The notes beneath the pieces were generated by a model. The model had not been told where the DNA came from. It was given only the letters and a program-made list of their open reading frames with translations, and did no database searches. Shown here piece by piece: positions 1-12,330 of a stretch of DNA of 64,000 nt. The position numbers and the translations under genes are program-made. Origin of the DNA: Phymorhynchus buccinoides (taxonomy: Eukaryota; Mollusca; Gastropoda; Neogastropoda; Raphitomidae). Location: the NCBI GenBank assembly GCA_017654935.2, contig CM065712.1, positions 16,311,073-16,375,072 of the forward strand, read 5' to 3'. Numbering within the stretch: position 1 is the first letter of the stretch; each line of letters opens with the position of its first letter.

Positions 1-502
1 TCACGAGATAGTGATATCAACATTCGGCTCCCTTTGTAAGACAACTCGTCCTTTCCAATCACGAGAAGGATTTGAATGTTGGCATGTGATAATGCTGTAA
101 CCGGCGCGTGATTGTTCTGTACTACTATGCATACTACTAGGACATCATCTTGTGACGTGTCGACTGCTATAAACCAATGACAGGCTTTCATTGTTTGAAA
201 GTGGCAGGGCTATAATTTGAGTAGTGAGGAAAGTAGCCGACACCCACTCTCTCATAATCCCTCCAAAACCTGACTAATCTCACCCAGCCTGTCATAAAAT
301 AGCCCAACTAGTGAGTATTATTGATGGCTGGTGATTGAGATTTGTTTGTTTGATCCTATTTTTGATCTAGATCCTATGTTCAATGATGAATAAGGAGTAG
401 ATAGATATGTTATTGAGAAGAAGTGGTAAACATTCTGTTCTATTTATGTGCACTGATTATTTGTGTGTGTGTGTTTTTGACTTTAACTCTTTTGGTACCA
501 GA
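1..502. other. Non-coding flank, nothing recognised
   Basis: I see no exon, tandem array or recognisable element here. It lies left of the TPR-like gene start and should be intron of that minus-strand gene. Confidence 0.4.
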
Positions 503-1002
503 NNNNNNNNNNNNNNNNNNNNNNNNNNNNNNNNNNNNNNNNNNNNNNNNNNNNNNNNNNNNNNNNNNNNNNNNNNNNNNNNNNNNNNNNNNNNNNNNNN
601 NNNNNNNNNNNNNNNNNNNNNNNNNNNNNNNNNNNNNNNNNNNNNNNNNNNNNNNNNNNNNNNNNNNNNNNNNNNNNNNNNNNNNNNNNNNNNNNNNNNN
701 NNNNNNNNNNNNNNNNNNNNNNNNNNNNNNNNNNNNNNNNNNNNNNNNNNNNNNNNNNNNNNNNNNNNNNNNNNNNNNNNNNNNNNNNNNNNNNNNNNNN
801 NNNNNNNNNNNNNNNNNNNNNNNNNNNNNNNNNNNNNNNNNNNNNNNNNNNNNNNNNNNNNNNNNNNNNNNNNNNNNNNNNNNNNNNNNNNNNNNNNNNN
901 NNNNNNNNNNNNNNNNNNNNNNNNNNNNNNNNNNNNNNNNNNNNNNNNNNNNNNNNNNNNNNNNNNNNNNNNNNNNNNNNNNNNNNNNNNNNNNNNNNNN
1001 NN
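503..1002. other. Assembly gap (500 N)
   Basis: Exactly 500 N bases, a conventional placeholder for a gap of unknown size. Open frames that run through it are meaningless. Confidence 0.99.
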
Positions 1003-1054
1003 TGCCGATTCTCCTCTGGCTGCAGCTCGGAATGGACTGGGACCAGGTAGTGAT

Positions 1055-1311
1055 TGATGATGAGGCTGAGATGATGATGATGGTGATGATGATGATGGTG
1101 CTGATGATGGTGATGTAAGATGATAGTTGATGATGATGATTGATGTGAGTGATGATGGGATGCTGTGATGATGATGGTGATGATTGTGATGATCGGTGAT
1201 GATGATGATGATGATGGCTGAGTTCTAATGAGGTGGTGATGATGATGATGATTGGATGATGATGGTGGTGGGTGATGATGATGGTCGGTGGTGATGAGAT
1301 GGTGGTGATGT

Positions 1312-1358
<47 letters not shown>

Positions 1359-1455
1359 GATGATGATTGTGCAAGGTGATGATATGATAAATGATGATGG
1401 ATGATTGATGATGATGATGATGATGGTGGTTGAATCGATGGTGGTGATGGTTGAC
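1055..1455. repeat. Degenerate (TGA/ATG)n microsatellite
   Basis: About 400 bases of imperfect GAT/GGT triplets. All frames are low complexity (Met, Asp, His or Ile runs). It abuts the N gap, which probably failed to assemble because of this repeat. Confidence 0.95.
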
Positions 1456-1674
1456 ACCTATACTAAATTGTCACTTTACTGTGCGCTGTACTTCTTTAAT
1501 TCTTCGCCTCACCACCTGAGACAGTTTCCGTATTGTGTAGTGAGGGGCAGATGCCCCGTCATGCTATGCCGTTATTGCGCCTAACTAAAACCACAAACAA
1601 CCTAAAACAATTAGGCCCAGCATGTACGGTCTTTCGGTTGAAAATGTTGTTTGAAGAGCCCCCCCACCTTTGCT

Positions 1675-3110
1675 TGTAGTGTTGCTAGAAAGAAGAAACA
1701 AAGTGGGCAGAAATAAGATCATGGACCGCCAATTAAGGCAGGAAAGGGAAAGAAAGCATATAGGATGACAGTAACCCAAGGCCAACCAAAACAAAAAAAA
1801 CAGGCATGACAGAAGTCAAAGAACAAAGAAGGTGATAGATTAGAGGAAGTTGCAAGCGGCAGCAGAACATCCAGAAGAGATCGGGGAAAGGGAGGCTATT
1901 TGCATAAAGGCCGTCCTCGCCCTACGGTACTCCCCTCTTGAGGACTTTGCTGTATTGCTAGAAAGACAATAGATGACAGCTAGCAAAAGGAGGGGTGTCA
2001 AAGAGAGTGACAAATTAGAGTGTTTGTAAGACAGAGTCAGAACGTCCAGAATTGGGGAACTATTTGTAGGGCTCAAGCTCCACCCCCAGGGGAACGTCCG
2101 ATGTTGAGTATATTAATAATAGTAAAATTAGTAAGACAATAAACATGAAAAATTTAGCAAAGGGAAAAAAAATTTGTATAAATTTAGACAAGTTGTAATC
2201 ACAGCCCCCCCCCCCCCCCCCCTCCCCCCCCCCCCCCCCCCCCCACCCCCTACGACATCCCCCCTACGATATCCCCTCTTGAGGACTTTGCTGTATTGCT
2301 AGAAAGACAATAGATGACAGCTAGCAAAGGGAGGGGTGTCAAAGAGAGTGACAAATTAGAGAGAAGTTGTAAGCACAGAACGTCCCAGAAAATGGGGGAA
2401 AACTATTTGCATAAAAGACATCCCCCCCTCCATACGGTATCCCCTCTTGAGGACTTTGCTGTACTGCTAGAAAGACAATAGATGACAGCTAGCAAAGGGC
2501 GGGAGGGGTGTCAAAGAGAGTGACAAAATTAGAGGAAGTTGTAAGCACAGAACTTCCAGAAGGTGGGAAACTATTGTAATAAAAGACCCCCCCCCCCCCC
2601 CCCTACGATATCCCCTCTTGAGGACTTTGCTGTACTGCTAGAAAGACAATAGATGACAGCTAGCAAAGGGAAGGGGTGTCAAAGAGAGTGACAAATTAGA
2701 GGAAGTTAAATAAGCACAGAAACTTCCAGAAGGTGGGGAACTATTTGTATAAAAGACCCCCCCCCCCCCCCCCCCCCCTACGATATCCCCTCTTGAGGAC
2801 TTTGCTGTACTGCTAGAAAGACAGTAGATGACAGCTAGCAAAGGGAGGGTTGTCAAAGAGAGTGACAAATTAGAGGAAGTTGTAAGCACAGAACGTTCCA
2901 GAAGGTGGGGAACTATTTGCTATAAAAGACATCCCCCCCTCCGTATCCCCTCTTGAGGACTTTGCTGTACTGCTAGAAAGACAATAGATGACAGCTAGCA
3001 AAGGGAGGGGTGTCAAAGAGAGTGACAAATTAGAGGAAGTTATAAGCACAGAACGTCCAGAAGATGGGGGAACTATTTGAACAAAAGACCCCCAGGTATC
3101 CCCCACGAGG
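1675..3110. repeat. Tandem array, about 170-185 bp unit, containing a TPR-exon-like fragment
   Basis: About seven head-to-tail units share a core (GCTAGAAAGACAATAGATGA, then a GTCAAAGAGAGTGACAAATT segment) followed by a poly-C stretch of variable length. On the minus strand each unit carries a pyrimidine tract ending in CTTTCTAG followed by about 24 bases that closely match the coding exon just upstream (the stretch for Gln-Tyr-Ser-Lys-Ala-Leu-Lys). Units therefore look like copies of an intron/exon edge. The array lies in the putative first intron of the TPR-like gene. A single dispersed copy lies at 9475-9640. Confidence 0.85.
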
Positions 3111-3152
3111 GGTAGAGGCGGAGGGGGGGGGGGGGGGGCGGGTGCAAGGTAC

Positions 3153-3313
3153 CAGGTTGAAGCTCTTGAGTGCTTTGCTGTACTGCTGCCGCGCCATGAA
3201 GTGGTCCGCCTCCCTCCGGTAGATGTCGTACAGCATCTCCTTCTTCTGACTCCTCAGCTTCTCTGTGGCCGCGGGAAGGGGCGTGGCCTCCATGCTGATT
3301 TCTTGATGACGAC
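3153..3313 (-). CDS. First coding exon of a TPR-like protein gene (partial)
   Basis: The exon is bounded on the minus strand by an acceptor (TTGATTGACAG) and a donor (AACCTG/GTACCT). An ATG at 3293-3291 with a good context (A at -3, G at +4) opens 47 codons in phase 0. The translation ends with a helix pair of TPR character: a READHFMARQQYSKALKSFN stretch has the A-F-x-x-A spacing of a TPR first helix. The rest of the gene must lie to the left, beyond the window. It sits about 15 kb downstream of the kinesin stop on the same strand. I do not recognise which TPR protein it is. The ATG could be internal, because the frame is open back to the acceptor. Confidence 0.6.
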
Positions 3314-3421
3314 CTGTCAATCAAATCACCGTGACTCGTGCGCGTGAGAAACCCACACCCGGCTGTGGGCGTGTGATCATGAGTGCATCCTAGACAGTCA
3401 ACACCGGTAGTAGTGTGTAAA

Positions 3422-3666
3422 TTAGGTTAGGTTAGGTTAGGTACTTTATAGTCACAGAGGCGTCTCTGTGAAATTCGGGTTGCTCCCACCTGGAGAGAGC
3501 GTCGCAGCCAGGGGCGCGCCACTCAATTTGTTTTAAGCATGCAATTTTTGTGTGACTGATGACTGATGAGGAAGGAAGGGGGGGGGGGGGGGGGGTAAAT
3601 TTTGACCAAAATGACAACTTTTTCGTTGCCACTGGGTTTAACGTGTGCTAAGTGCATGGGCACACG

Positions 3667-3697
<31 letters not shown>

Positions 3698-3735
3698 TCC
3701 ACGTTCAGACCGCAAGGCCTAGTGCAAAGTGAGAG
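3422..3735 (-). mobile_element. tRNA-headed SINE family A, 5'-truncated copy
   Basis: On the minus strand this matches the body and 3' end of the SINE seen in full at 39945-40325: the conserved TCTTTCGGATGAGACGATAA block, the GCAACGAAAAAGTTGTCATT block, a G-rich linker, and the terminal ACAGAGACGCCTCTGTGACT hairpin. Its 3' tail is four TTAGG/CCTAA units. The tRNA-like head is missing. It lies just upstream of the TPR-like exon. Confidence 0.85.
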
Positions 3736-3914
3736 AGAATATAAAAAGTGAAGAGTGAACACATATTCAGAACAAAAGAAAAAAGGACAATCCACGAAAC
3801 TCTCTACCTTAAGACAACTAGGGCAAAACATGTGAGTAGATATTAACGCACACACAAAAGAATAAATGCACACACATACGCGCATATTCCTCATTTTTTG
3901 TCACTTTTTCATCA

Positions 3915-3946
3915 CATTGAAAAAAGAGCTAAGCTCTGAAACGTCT
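3915..3946 (+). ncRNA. Degenerate hammerhead-like motif (retroelement relic)
   Basis: A TTGAAAA box is followed by a perfect 5-bp stem (AGAGC/GCTCT, loop TAA) and then GAAACGTC. This is the arrangement of a hammerhead core (CUGANGA, stem II, GAAA) with a damaged first box. Such motifs are typical of Penelope-like elements and retrozymes. It is probably inactive. Confidence 0.4.
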
Positions 3947-4170
3947 GTGGTATCTTCAATAAAGGACTATTACCGAACCTACAGCTTTTGTGTTTTTCCA
4001 TTCATATGGTCCGAGTGGTCTTCTGAATCTTACCCACATTTAATTGGTTAATGGTATGCCGATCTCATTTTCTCTCAGACTCTGTTAGAAATCTGAATCT
4101 GTCTGCCTGTCTGTCTGTCGTTCCTGAGTCTCATTCCCCACACACGCACGCATCAATCCCCGTCCACCGT

Positions 4171-5590
<1,420 letters not shown>

Positions 5591-5599
5591 CATTTTGGA

Positions 5600-6235
5600 T
5601 AAAATAAAAAGCAGTAGTAATTGATTTAAATGTAGAGAGTAGACCAAGAAAAATGTAAAATAAACATACCCTGACTTTTCCTCTGCAGATAAATTCCTCC
5701 ATGTTTACCTCCTTTGGGTCCAATTGTAAACAGGATAGCTAGATTACTAACTGAAGACGACACTTTTGAATAATGTTAACAGAACTATGTTGAGCTTACC
5801 AATGAGTTAGTTGACCACTGTTCACACGCTTTAAAAATATTCAGGCGTGATCACAACTGAGCTAACAACTATTTTGTTCATAGAATTCAATGATCAGTGC
5901 TCTGAAGCTATCAACTCCACCCTCCTTTTGTCTTTCTTCTCTTACAACTGAAACAATATGTTGATTCCATTTTGTACTGAATTGCATTTTCTACTGGCTG
6001 TCAGTACAAATCAGAACTCCGATGAGAACTAGTAGGCCTAGAAATCCGAATTCCAATTTTTACTAGAAAAAGTCAAGTAGAAATTAGAATTCCGATTTCT
6101 ACTAGTGCAAATCGGAATTCCGTCCGAATCCTACTGGATTCCCATTTCTACTGTGACATAATTATACACTATATACCAATTGCTTTGTATATGCGTTGTT
6201 GCTGGTTTGTGTCATTCTTGAATGCTGTTTTTGTT
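5600..6235. other. Non-coding stretch, little recognised
   Basis: No exon is seen. Around 6000-6140 short blocks of ACTAGTAGAAATCGGAATTCC type recur in both orientations, suggesting a small degenerate inverted-repeat element. Confidence 0.35.
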
Positions 6236-6239
6236 GTCT

Positions 6240-6306
6240 GTGTTGATGAATAATTGATTGTAAAGCGCTTTGGGCTCATCTGAGCTAAAGCGCTATATAA
6301 ATGTAC

Positions 6307-6341
<35 letters not shown>
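6240..6341 (+). mobile_element. LINE/SINE 3' terminus with (ATT)n tail
   Basis: The sequence GTAAAGCGCTTTGGGCTCAT followed by AGCGCTATATAAATGTA and (TTA)n is the typical 3' end of CR1/L2-like retroelements. The same ending is at 25310-25400, and a related one ends the LINE near 58280. Confidence 0.7.
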
Positions 6342-6342
<1 letters not shown>

Positions 6343-6428
6343 GGCCTACTGTTTACGAGTGTGCGTTTCTGTTGCACTTGTAAGCAGTCAATGTTCACAA
6401 GTGGAAGAATGAAAAGCGCAACATTAAA

Positions 6429-7045
6429 ACTGTTTAGGGTTAGGTTGTGTGCACATTTACAGCAGCTTCCGTACGGAAACCCATCCGCCATCCGTTAAAA
6501 AGACACCTGGAAGTAAAAAACATGAAGGAGTGTGCGTGCACATTACACAATGTGACATTGAAACCCATCAGTTTCCACCCGCTTATTTCTTACTTTCTTC
6601 CACTTTATTTGCGGATTGCGGCGGATGGGTTTCTGTACGTAAGTTTTCGTAAATGTGCACAGACCCTAAGGACTCGTACACAGTTCCTGCGGAAATCCCG
6701 TGCGCTATCCGTAAATAAGTGAAAGAAAGAAGGGTACAAATGTACGAATTAGGGGGAAATTCGGACACGTGCGCAAATCTTGTCCTTTCTTTCCGGATTG
6801 CGCACGGGTTTCCGCACGGACTCTCCGCATGTATGCGTACGTAGTCCCTTAGGCCGTGTACACACATAAGCGGATATTCCATGCGGAAACCCGTGCGCAA
6901 TCCATAAATAAGTGAAACAAAGAAGGGAAAAGATTTACGCACGTGTCCGAATTTCCCCTATATGCATAAACTTTTATCCTTATTTCTTCCACTTATTTAG
7001 GGTTTTCCGCACGGAACTTACGCGTCTAATGTGAACCCGGCCTTA
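6429..7045. mobile_element. Three adjacent copies of MITE family M3
   Basis: Copies span about 6429-6669, 6670-6855 and 6851-7045. Each has near-palindromic ends (GTGCACA or GTACACA near the edges, paired TTCCGCACGG / CCGTGCGGAA) and a conserved core (AATCCGTAAATAAGTGAAA, TTTCCCCTA). The third copy ends in GTGAACCCGGCCTTA. Other copies are at 16890-17043, 17679-17925, 32161-32858, 35705-35875 and 51283-51490. The superfamily is unknown. Confidence 0.7.
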
Positions 7046-7381
7046 TTCTTCTTCTCCTCCTCATCCGTTGTCGTCATCGTCGTCGTCAACAGCACAGTCA
7101 TTTTCATCATCATCACCATTATCATTACCATCATTGTATCTCTAACCATGCACGGTCAAACATAACAGTAGCTATACATGTCAATAAAATATGATTCAGT
7201 AATTAAGTTTAATGTCAGTGTTTAGTTTTCCACCAAAAAATAAATGAAAAAACAAACAAACATAAAAATTGATTAAAAAAACAAATATGACAACGCCGAC
7301 TAACTCCATATTCGAACTTACGCTCGCTTGTGGCATACTCCATCATCCTACAAAGTATGGCTGAGATCCATTAAGTATTGT

Positions 7382-7631
7382 TTAACCCTTTCACCGCCTA
7401 AGTCGCATTTTAGCACCACAGTGATTTAACACCTATGTCACTAAAAGGCATCAAATTGGGGTCTATTATCCAAAGACCCCTATTGTCTTAGTTTTTGGGA
7501 AGTAAGGATAGACCTTATTTTATATATATGTCACAGAACAATCCCCAATACTGCAGATGGATTTTGTTCTCTACCCAGGTAAATTTAATGGACATTTTTG
7601 GCTGAAATATGGATGGCGGTGAAAGGGTTAA
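7382..7631. mobile_element. piggyBac-type MITE (TTAA-CCCTTTCACCGCC)
   Basis: A 250-bp element flanked by TTAA with inverted ends TTAACCCTTTCACCGCC and GGCGGTGAAAGGGTTAA. TTAA targets and CCCT termini are diagnostic of piggyBac-like elements. No coding capacity. Family members are at 24830-25453, 25056-25302, 26590-26836, 34602-34847 and 40899-41375. Confidence 0.9.
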
Positions 7632-8395
7632 TAGAATCTACATTCAGACAAACAAACAGACAGACAGACAAACAAACAGACAACGCCGAAACAATACACT
7701 CCCTTTTCACTCTGTGAAACGGGGGTATAATAAACACAATCTATGACTAGACAGTACCATATCAGAGTATAGAAGATTCACCTGTTTGTTGTTTGTTTGT
7801 TGGCTTACCCTGGCTAAAAACTCCAGGGATCATCCCAACATCACTTGAATGCTGTGGTACAAATGCACCAGCTAGGGATGAGAACATTACGTGTGTGACC
7901 GTTTTTGATTACCCCGCCACGTGGCAGCCACACTCCGTTTTCGGGGGGACTCACCTGTTAAAACATTGGACTGTTTTTTCTTCTTTCTGTGTTCCCAGGC
8001 TATATAATAAGGACATAATGGGTAAGGTAAGCCTACGCACATTATATAAGTTTTTATGTGTCCGGTGTTCGGTTTTCACTGGTCTCCCCGCTGCGTACAG
8101 CCGACACATTCCGATTTGGGAGGAGCTCAAAGGGGAAAATTAGTGGGAAGATGTTGTTCAGGAAACAACAGGAGAATATGACAAGTCAGAAAGATACATG
8201 TAGTAGATGACAGGAAACATATTTTAAAATCAGACCTTTTTTGATCCGTGTAAAAATAAAAGTTTAAAAAGGTGGGTTTTTTTTTAACTCATGGCCCTGG
8301 AATTTTGACAGTGGAAAAGCAACCGGTTAGCTAAAAGTCCAGAATGTTATTTTAGCATACATCTTACCAATTTTAACCTCTTTAAACCGCAGCAG
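7632..8395. other. Non-coding stretch
   Basis: No exon or transposon ends are recognised. It contains a short CAGA/CAAA repeat near 7650-7685 and an open frame at 7793-8143 without family resemblance or codon-like bias. Confidence 0.4.
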
Positions 8396-8613
8396 TAGGG
8401 GAAGACGGGGTAAAAAGCGCATGGGCGGGTAAGAAGCCCACCCCAATTATCTCATGAAATAAAGAAAATGTCAGTCAAATTTGCCCATGAGACGAATGCT
8501 ATACATTAACGCTCGTCTCATGGGCAAAATGAGACTGAAATTTGCTTCATTTCATGAGATAATTGGGGTGGGCTTCTTACCCGCCCATGCGCTTTTTACC
8601 CCGTCTTCCCCTA
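8396..8613. mobile_element. Palindromic element P218, copy 1
   Basis: A 218-bp near-perfect palindrome from TAGGGGAAGACGGGG to CCCCGTCTTCCCCTA. Both arms contain the AAAAAGCGCATGGGCGGGTA and CCACCCCAATTATCTCATGA blocks. This copy is inverted relative to the other three, judged by the asymmetric centre. Its small open frame is a by-product of the palindrome. Confidence 0.9.
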
Positions 8614-8776
8614 CTAGACTCCCATCCATCAGTATTAACAAATACCTATACTATCATATCCTAATATAATTTTTAAAAAAGATCACAAAACAACAAGCCT
8701 TTTCGTTATGAAAATAAAGAAATTTTCGGCTTTATTTTATCAGTTAATAAAACTTCCTCAGCCATTGAGTCGACCA

Positions 8777-9083
8777 GGGCCTGTATTCATGTTGAGATAG
8801 CATGAGACTTAGCATGATGCTAACTTAGAAGCTCTTCCAATGTCCTATAGGATTTAATAGGACTTTTGGAAGAGCTTCTAAGTTAGCATGATGCTAACTC
8901 TCATGCTATCTCAACGTGAATACAGGCCCAGGGACGGTATTCATGTCGAGATAGCATGAGACTTAGCATGATGCTAACTTAGAAGCTCTTCCAATGTCCT
9001 ATAGGATTTAATAGGACTTTTGGAAGAGCTTCTAAGTTAGCATCATGCTAAGTCTCATGCTATCTCGACATGAATACCGTCCC
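8777..9083. mobile_element. Two tandem 153-bp palindromes
   Basis: Two head-to-tail palindromes, 8777-8929 and 8931-9083, are separated and flanked by single A bases. Each arm carries GATAGCATGAGACTTAGCAT and CTTAGAAGCTCTTCCAA around a short shared loop. The tips differ between copies (GGGCCTG versus GGGACGG; GTTGAG versus GTCGAG), but each difference is mirrored in the partner arm. Confidence 0.9.
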
Positions 9084-9209
9084 AGGTTAATAAATCAAAA
9101 GAGAATGGTTACTAGGTGTATGAATAGACGCAATCGATGATGCTAAAGAACAGCAATGACAAAACCTATCATATCCTAATATTTAAAAAAAAGCATACTT
9201 CATCATTAT

Positions 9210-9427
9210 TAGGGGAAGACGGGGTAAAAAGCGCATGGGCGGGTAAGAAGCCCACCCCAATTATCTCATGAAATGAAGCAAATGTCAGTCTCATTTTGCC
9301 CATGAGACGAGCGTTAATGTCTAGCATTCGTCTCATGGGCAAATTTGACTGAAATTTTCTTTATTTCATGAGATAATTGGGGTGGGCTTCTTACCCGCCC
9401 ATGCGCTTTTTACCCCGTCTTCCCCTA
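9210..9427. mobile_element. Palindromic element P218, copy 2
   Basis: The same 218-bp palindrome as at 8396, opposite orientation by its centre. Ends are TAGGGGAAGACGGGG and its complement. Confidence 0.9.
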
Positions 9428-9474
9428 TCTACTAATGTCCCGTATGTGTCTGTTCCAGACTGGGGGACGTTAAG

Positions 9475-9640
9475 CAGAATTTCATCCGTAGTAGATGACA
9501 GGAAGCAAAGGGGAAAAGCAGCGTCAAAGACAGTGGCAGATTAGAGGAAGTTACAAGCACAGAATTTCCAGAAGGTGGGGGAACCATTTGTACGAAAGCC
9601 CCCCCCCCCCAGTATCCCCACGGGGAGTGAAACATTGGAG
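9475..9640. repeat. Dispersed single copy of the 1.7-3.1 kb array unit
   Basis: Contains the GTAGATGACAGGAAGCAAAG, AGATTAGAGGAAGTTACAAG and CCAGAAGGTGGGG blocks, a poly-C run and the TATCCCCACGGGG ending of the array at 1675-3110, in the same order. The unit is therefore also mobile or was segmentally copied. Confidence 0.75.
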
Positions 9641-9764
9641 TTAATCACTGTTGGACTCACCTGTCGTCACGGATGTCCAAAGGGATCAGAATCTTCTGTC
9701 ACTGAGACAGAAAGTGTGTCATGGCTGGATCACAGAGGACGAAGACAATATAATGTCATTGAAG

Positions 9765-9912
9765 AAGAAAAAGAAGGAGGAGGAGAAGGAGGAGTAGGAG
9801 GAGGTGAGGAGAAGGAGGAGTAGGAGGAGGAGGAGGCGAAGAAGGAAGAGGAGAAGAAGAAGAAGAAGGAGGAGGAGGAAGAAGAGAAAATCCGGAAGAA
9901 AAACAATAAGAA
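9765..9912. repeat. Purine-rich (GGA/GAA)n tract
   Basis: Imperfect AAG/AGG/GGA triplets. Open frames on either strand are Glu/Gly- or Leu/Ser-rich artefacts. Confidence 0.95.
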
Positions 9913-10990
9913 GAACAAGAAGAATCGGAGTTATCGAAACGTCTTGGAAATCATAACACTGACGATTAGACCTAATCACTAGGGGGGCGCTGAATATCCT
10001 AGCAAATGGAGCCCCAGAAGAATTAGGTAGGCACAGTACTATTAAACGATCGTACAACCGTATGATGGATTATACTGCACCAAAGATTTTCTAACGTACT
10101 GTCTTTGACTGCACCACACTTCAGAACAAAGACGAAAAACCGAGTTAGCGCGACGGTTAGGAATTATTTTTTTCCTACTCAGATCAACCGGCGCTGCATT
10201 GCCTAAACACAAGCGTTGTGTTGGGTTGCTGAGTAGCGCTCTATCTCTGCCGTGTACCTCCATGTTTGTCATGAGCTCTCGGAGCGCTACGATAGCGGCT
10301 CTTTTGAGGTTGTTCTCTTAGAAAACATGAAAAAGGTGGGGTTTAGTTGTAGGTAGACTCTGTGTTTTGAGTGTGCGAATGAATAGGCACAAGAGACCTT
10401 TTTTATAGCAAAAATATTTTGTTAATTGTCTTGAGTTTTCTACGAATTCATTCTGTAGCTCACGTAACCTCTTTCATTCTGCCTTAGTCTCATTGAAGAC
10501 GAACATTTGGTTCTGTTGTGTAGGCTAACCATCTTTATATTTTTAGTTTGTCACCATCGTTCCACTGTGAGACTACTTAACTTGCTTATTACGAATAGGC
10601 CAATACGAGTAGATATGCCCTCTCTTTTGAAAAAAAAGAAGAACAAAGAACAACTCAACAATCTTGGAAGATGCAGACAAACGCTCGAATCAAACTTTCG
10701 CAGAGCGCTATGGTTACGAAAGGGGATGTTGTCGCAGGAAGAAAGGTTTATGCATGTAATTCTATTAGGATTAGCAAGCTTGTCACAGTGCTCGCTCGCA
10801 CGCACACACACACACACGTGTACGCGCACACGCACGCACAGACACACACGTACACGCAATGATTTTGAATCCTAAGCTTTCAAACGAATGACTTGATTGT
10901 CAAAAATTAATCTCCTTTAAGTTGGACGGAGTGTCGGTGTGTGAGTGATTAGTGAATTAGTTTGCACACTGTCCTTGATTGTTGCCGTTA
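9913..10990. other. Non-coding stretch
   Basis: No supported exon. A 76-codon open frame at 10042-10272 (minus) has no recognisable domain. A short CA/CG-rich tract lies at 10795-10858. Confidence 0.4.
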
Positions 10991-11001
10991 ATATGTTTTT
11001 T

Positions 11002-11275
<274 letters not shown>

Positions 11276-11279
11276 GATT

Positions 11280-11732
11280 GCTTGGATTATTAATGTATTT
11301 TGACTGGATGATTGACTGATTTATAATCTTTACGCCTATAAGATATTTAAGCGAAATAGGCCTTAGAAACTTTCCACTTTCTGCAGCCTATTTAAATTTT
11401 CATGCACATACAGGCAGGCACACACGCACACGCACACACATGCGCGAATTGCCCTTAACTGGACTTTGTATGTACAGATTAATCATTGACCATAATAGTC
11501 TCGTGGGTGATCAAACAGCTAATACGTGTTAGTGTTTCAAACACACTAGCCTACTGTGTAAAAACGGCCATACAAAAGGTCTTGGATTAAAAGCAGATTA
11601 ATTGGCCAGTGAAAGAGATTAATAGAGCGATTATAAAGCGCATAACCACACCTGAGTGTGTTCTACCTCTCGATCTTTGTTAATTAAAAAGCATCCAAAC
11701 GGTGCAAACACGCGCGCGCACGCACACACACA

Positions 11733-11785
<53 letters not shown>

Positions 11786-12330
11786 GCACGCACACGCACA
11801 CACACAGAGGGTTGGGGTGGAATCGGTTGTGTTAGAGATGCCTTGCCAATGAGACCCCCCACTATTTTAACCAGCAGCTCTTTTAAATGTTGTTTCCGAA
11901 TACGGCTTCCACATACACAGTGAAGCTGTTAAGCTGGAAGTCCATATGCACGTTATCCCGACGGCAAGACAGTTTTTTGTAGTTGTCGTCCTAGCTAGGT
12001 TCTGTCATGAAACCCAAAGTTTTGAAATCCATCGAACGGAAACGGAAACGGCACGGCATCTGTTTGAAAGAGATGGTGCCTTAACTATCTCCGTCTCTCA
12101 CTCTGTCTATATCTCTATATGTCTCTTACTCTCTCTCTCTCTCCCTCTCCACACACACACATGCGTATTTTTGTTTGTGGCTCAAGCCACAAACCTATAA
12201 CTCACTTTGTCGGTCGGTCTGTCGTTCCAAAATTGTCGCACATTTTGACAAAATTGTCGCACTTCAAATCGAGGCTACGAAAAAAAATAGAGATTTTACG
12301 CCCTCTGAGTCAAAAGACTATTTGAGGCAT
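11280..12330. other. Non-coding stretch with small CA/CT microsatellites
   Basis: CA/CT tracts lie at 11410-11445, 11708-11808 and 12125-12160. No exon or transposon ends are recognised in the remainder. Confidence 0.5.

Noticed and set aside
483..1457. Open frames through N bases and His/Met-rich triplet runs
   Set aside because: They depend on unknown bases and a TGA-type microsatellite; the same applies to 54729-55365.
3422..3443. Interstitial telomere repeat (TTAGG)n
   Set aside because: Only four units, located exactly at the 3' tail of a SINE, where short tandem tails are normal.
8481..8669. Shared small ORF (MPMRRML...) at 8481 and 14553
   Set aside because: It arises from the P218 palindrome and appears wherever the element does.
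10042..10272. 76-codon minus-strand frame as a gene
   Set aside because: No domain, no splice context linked to a neighbour, and no codon bias apparent; insufficient support.
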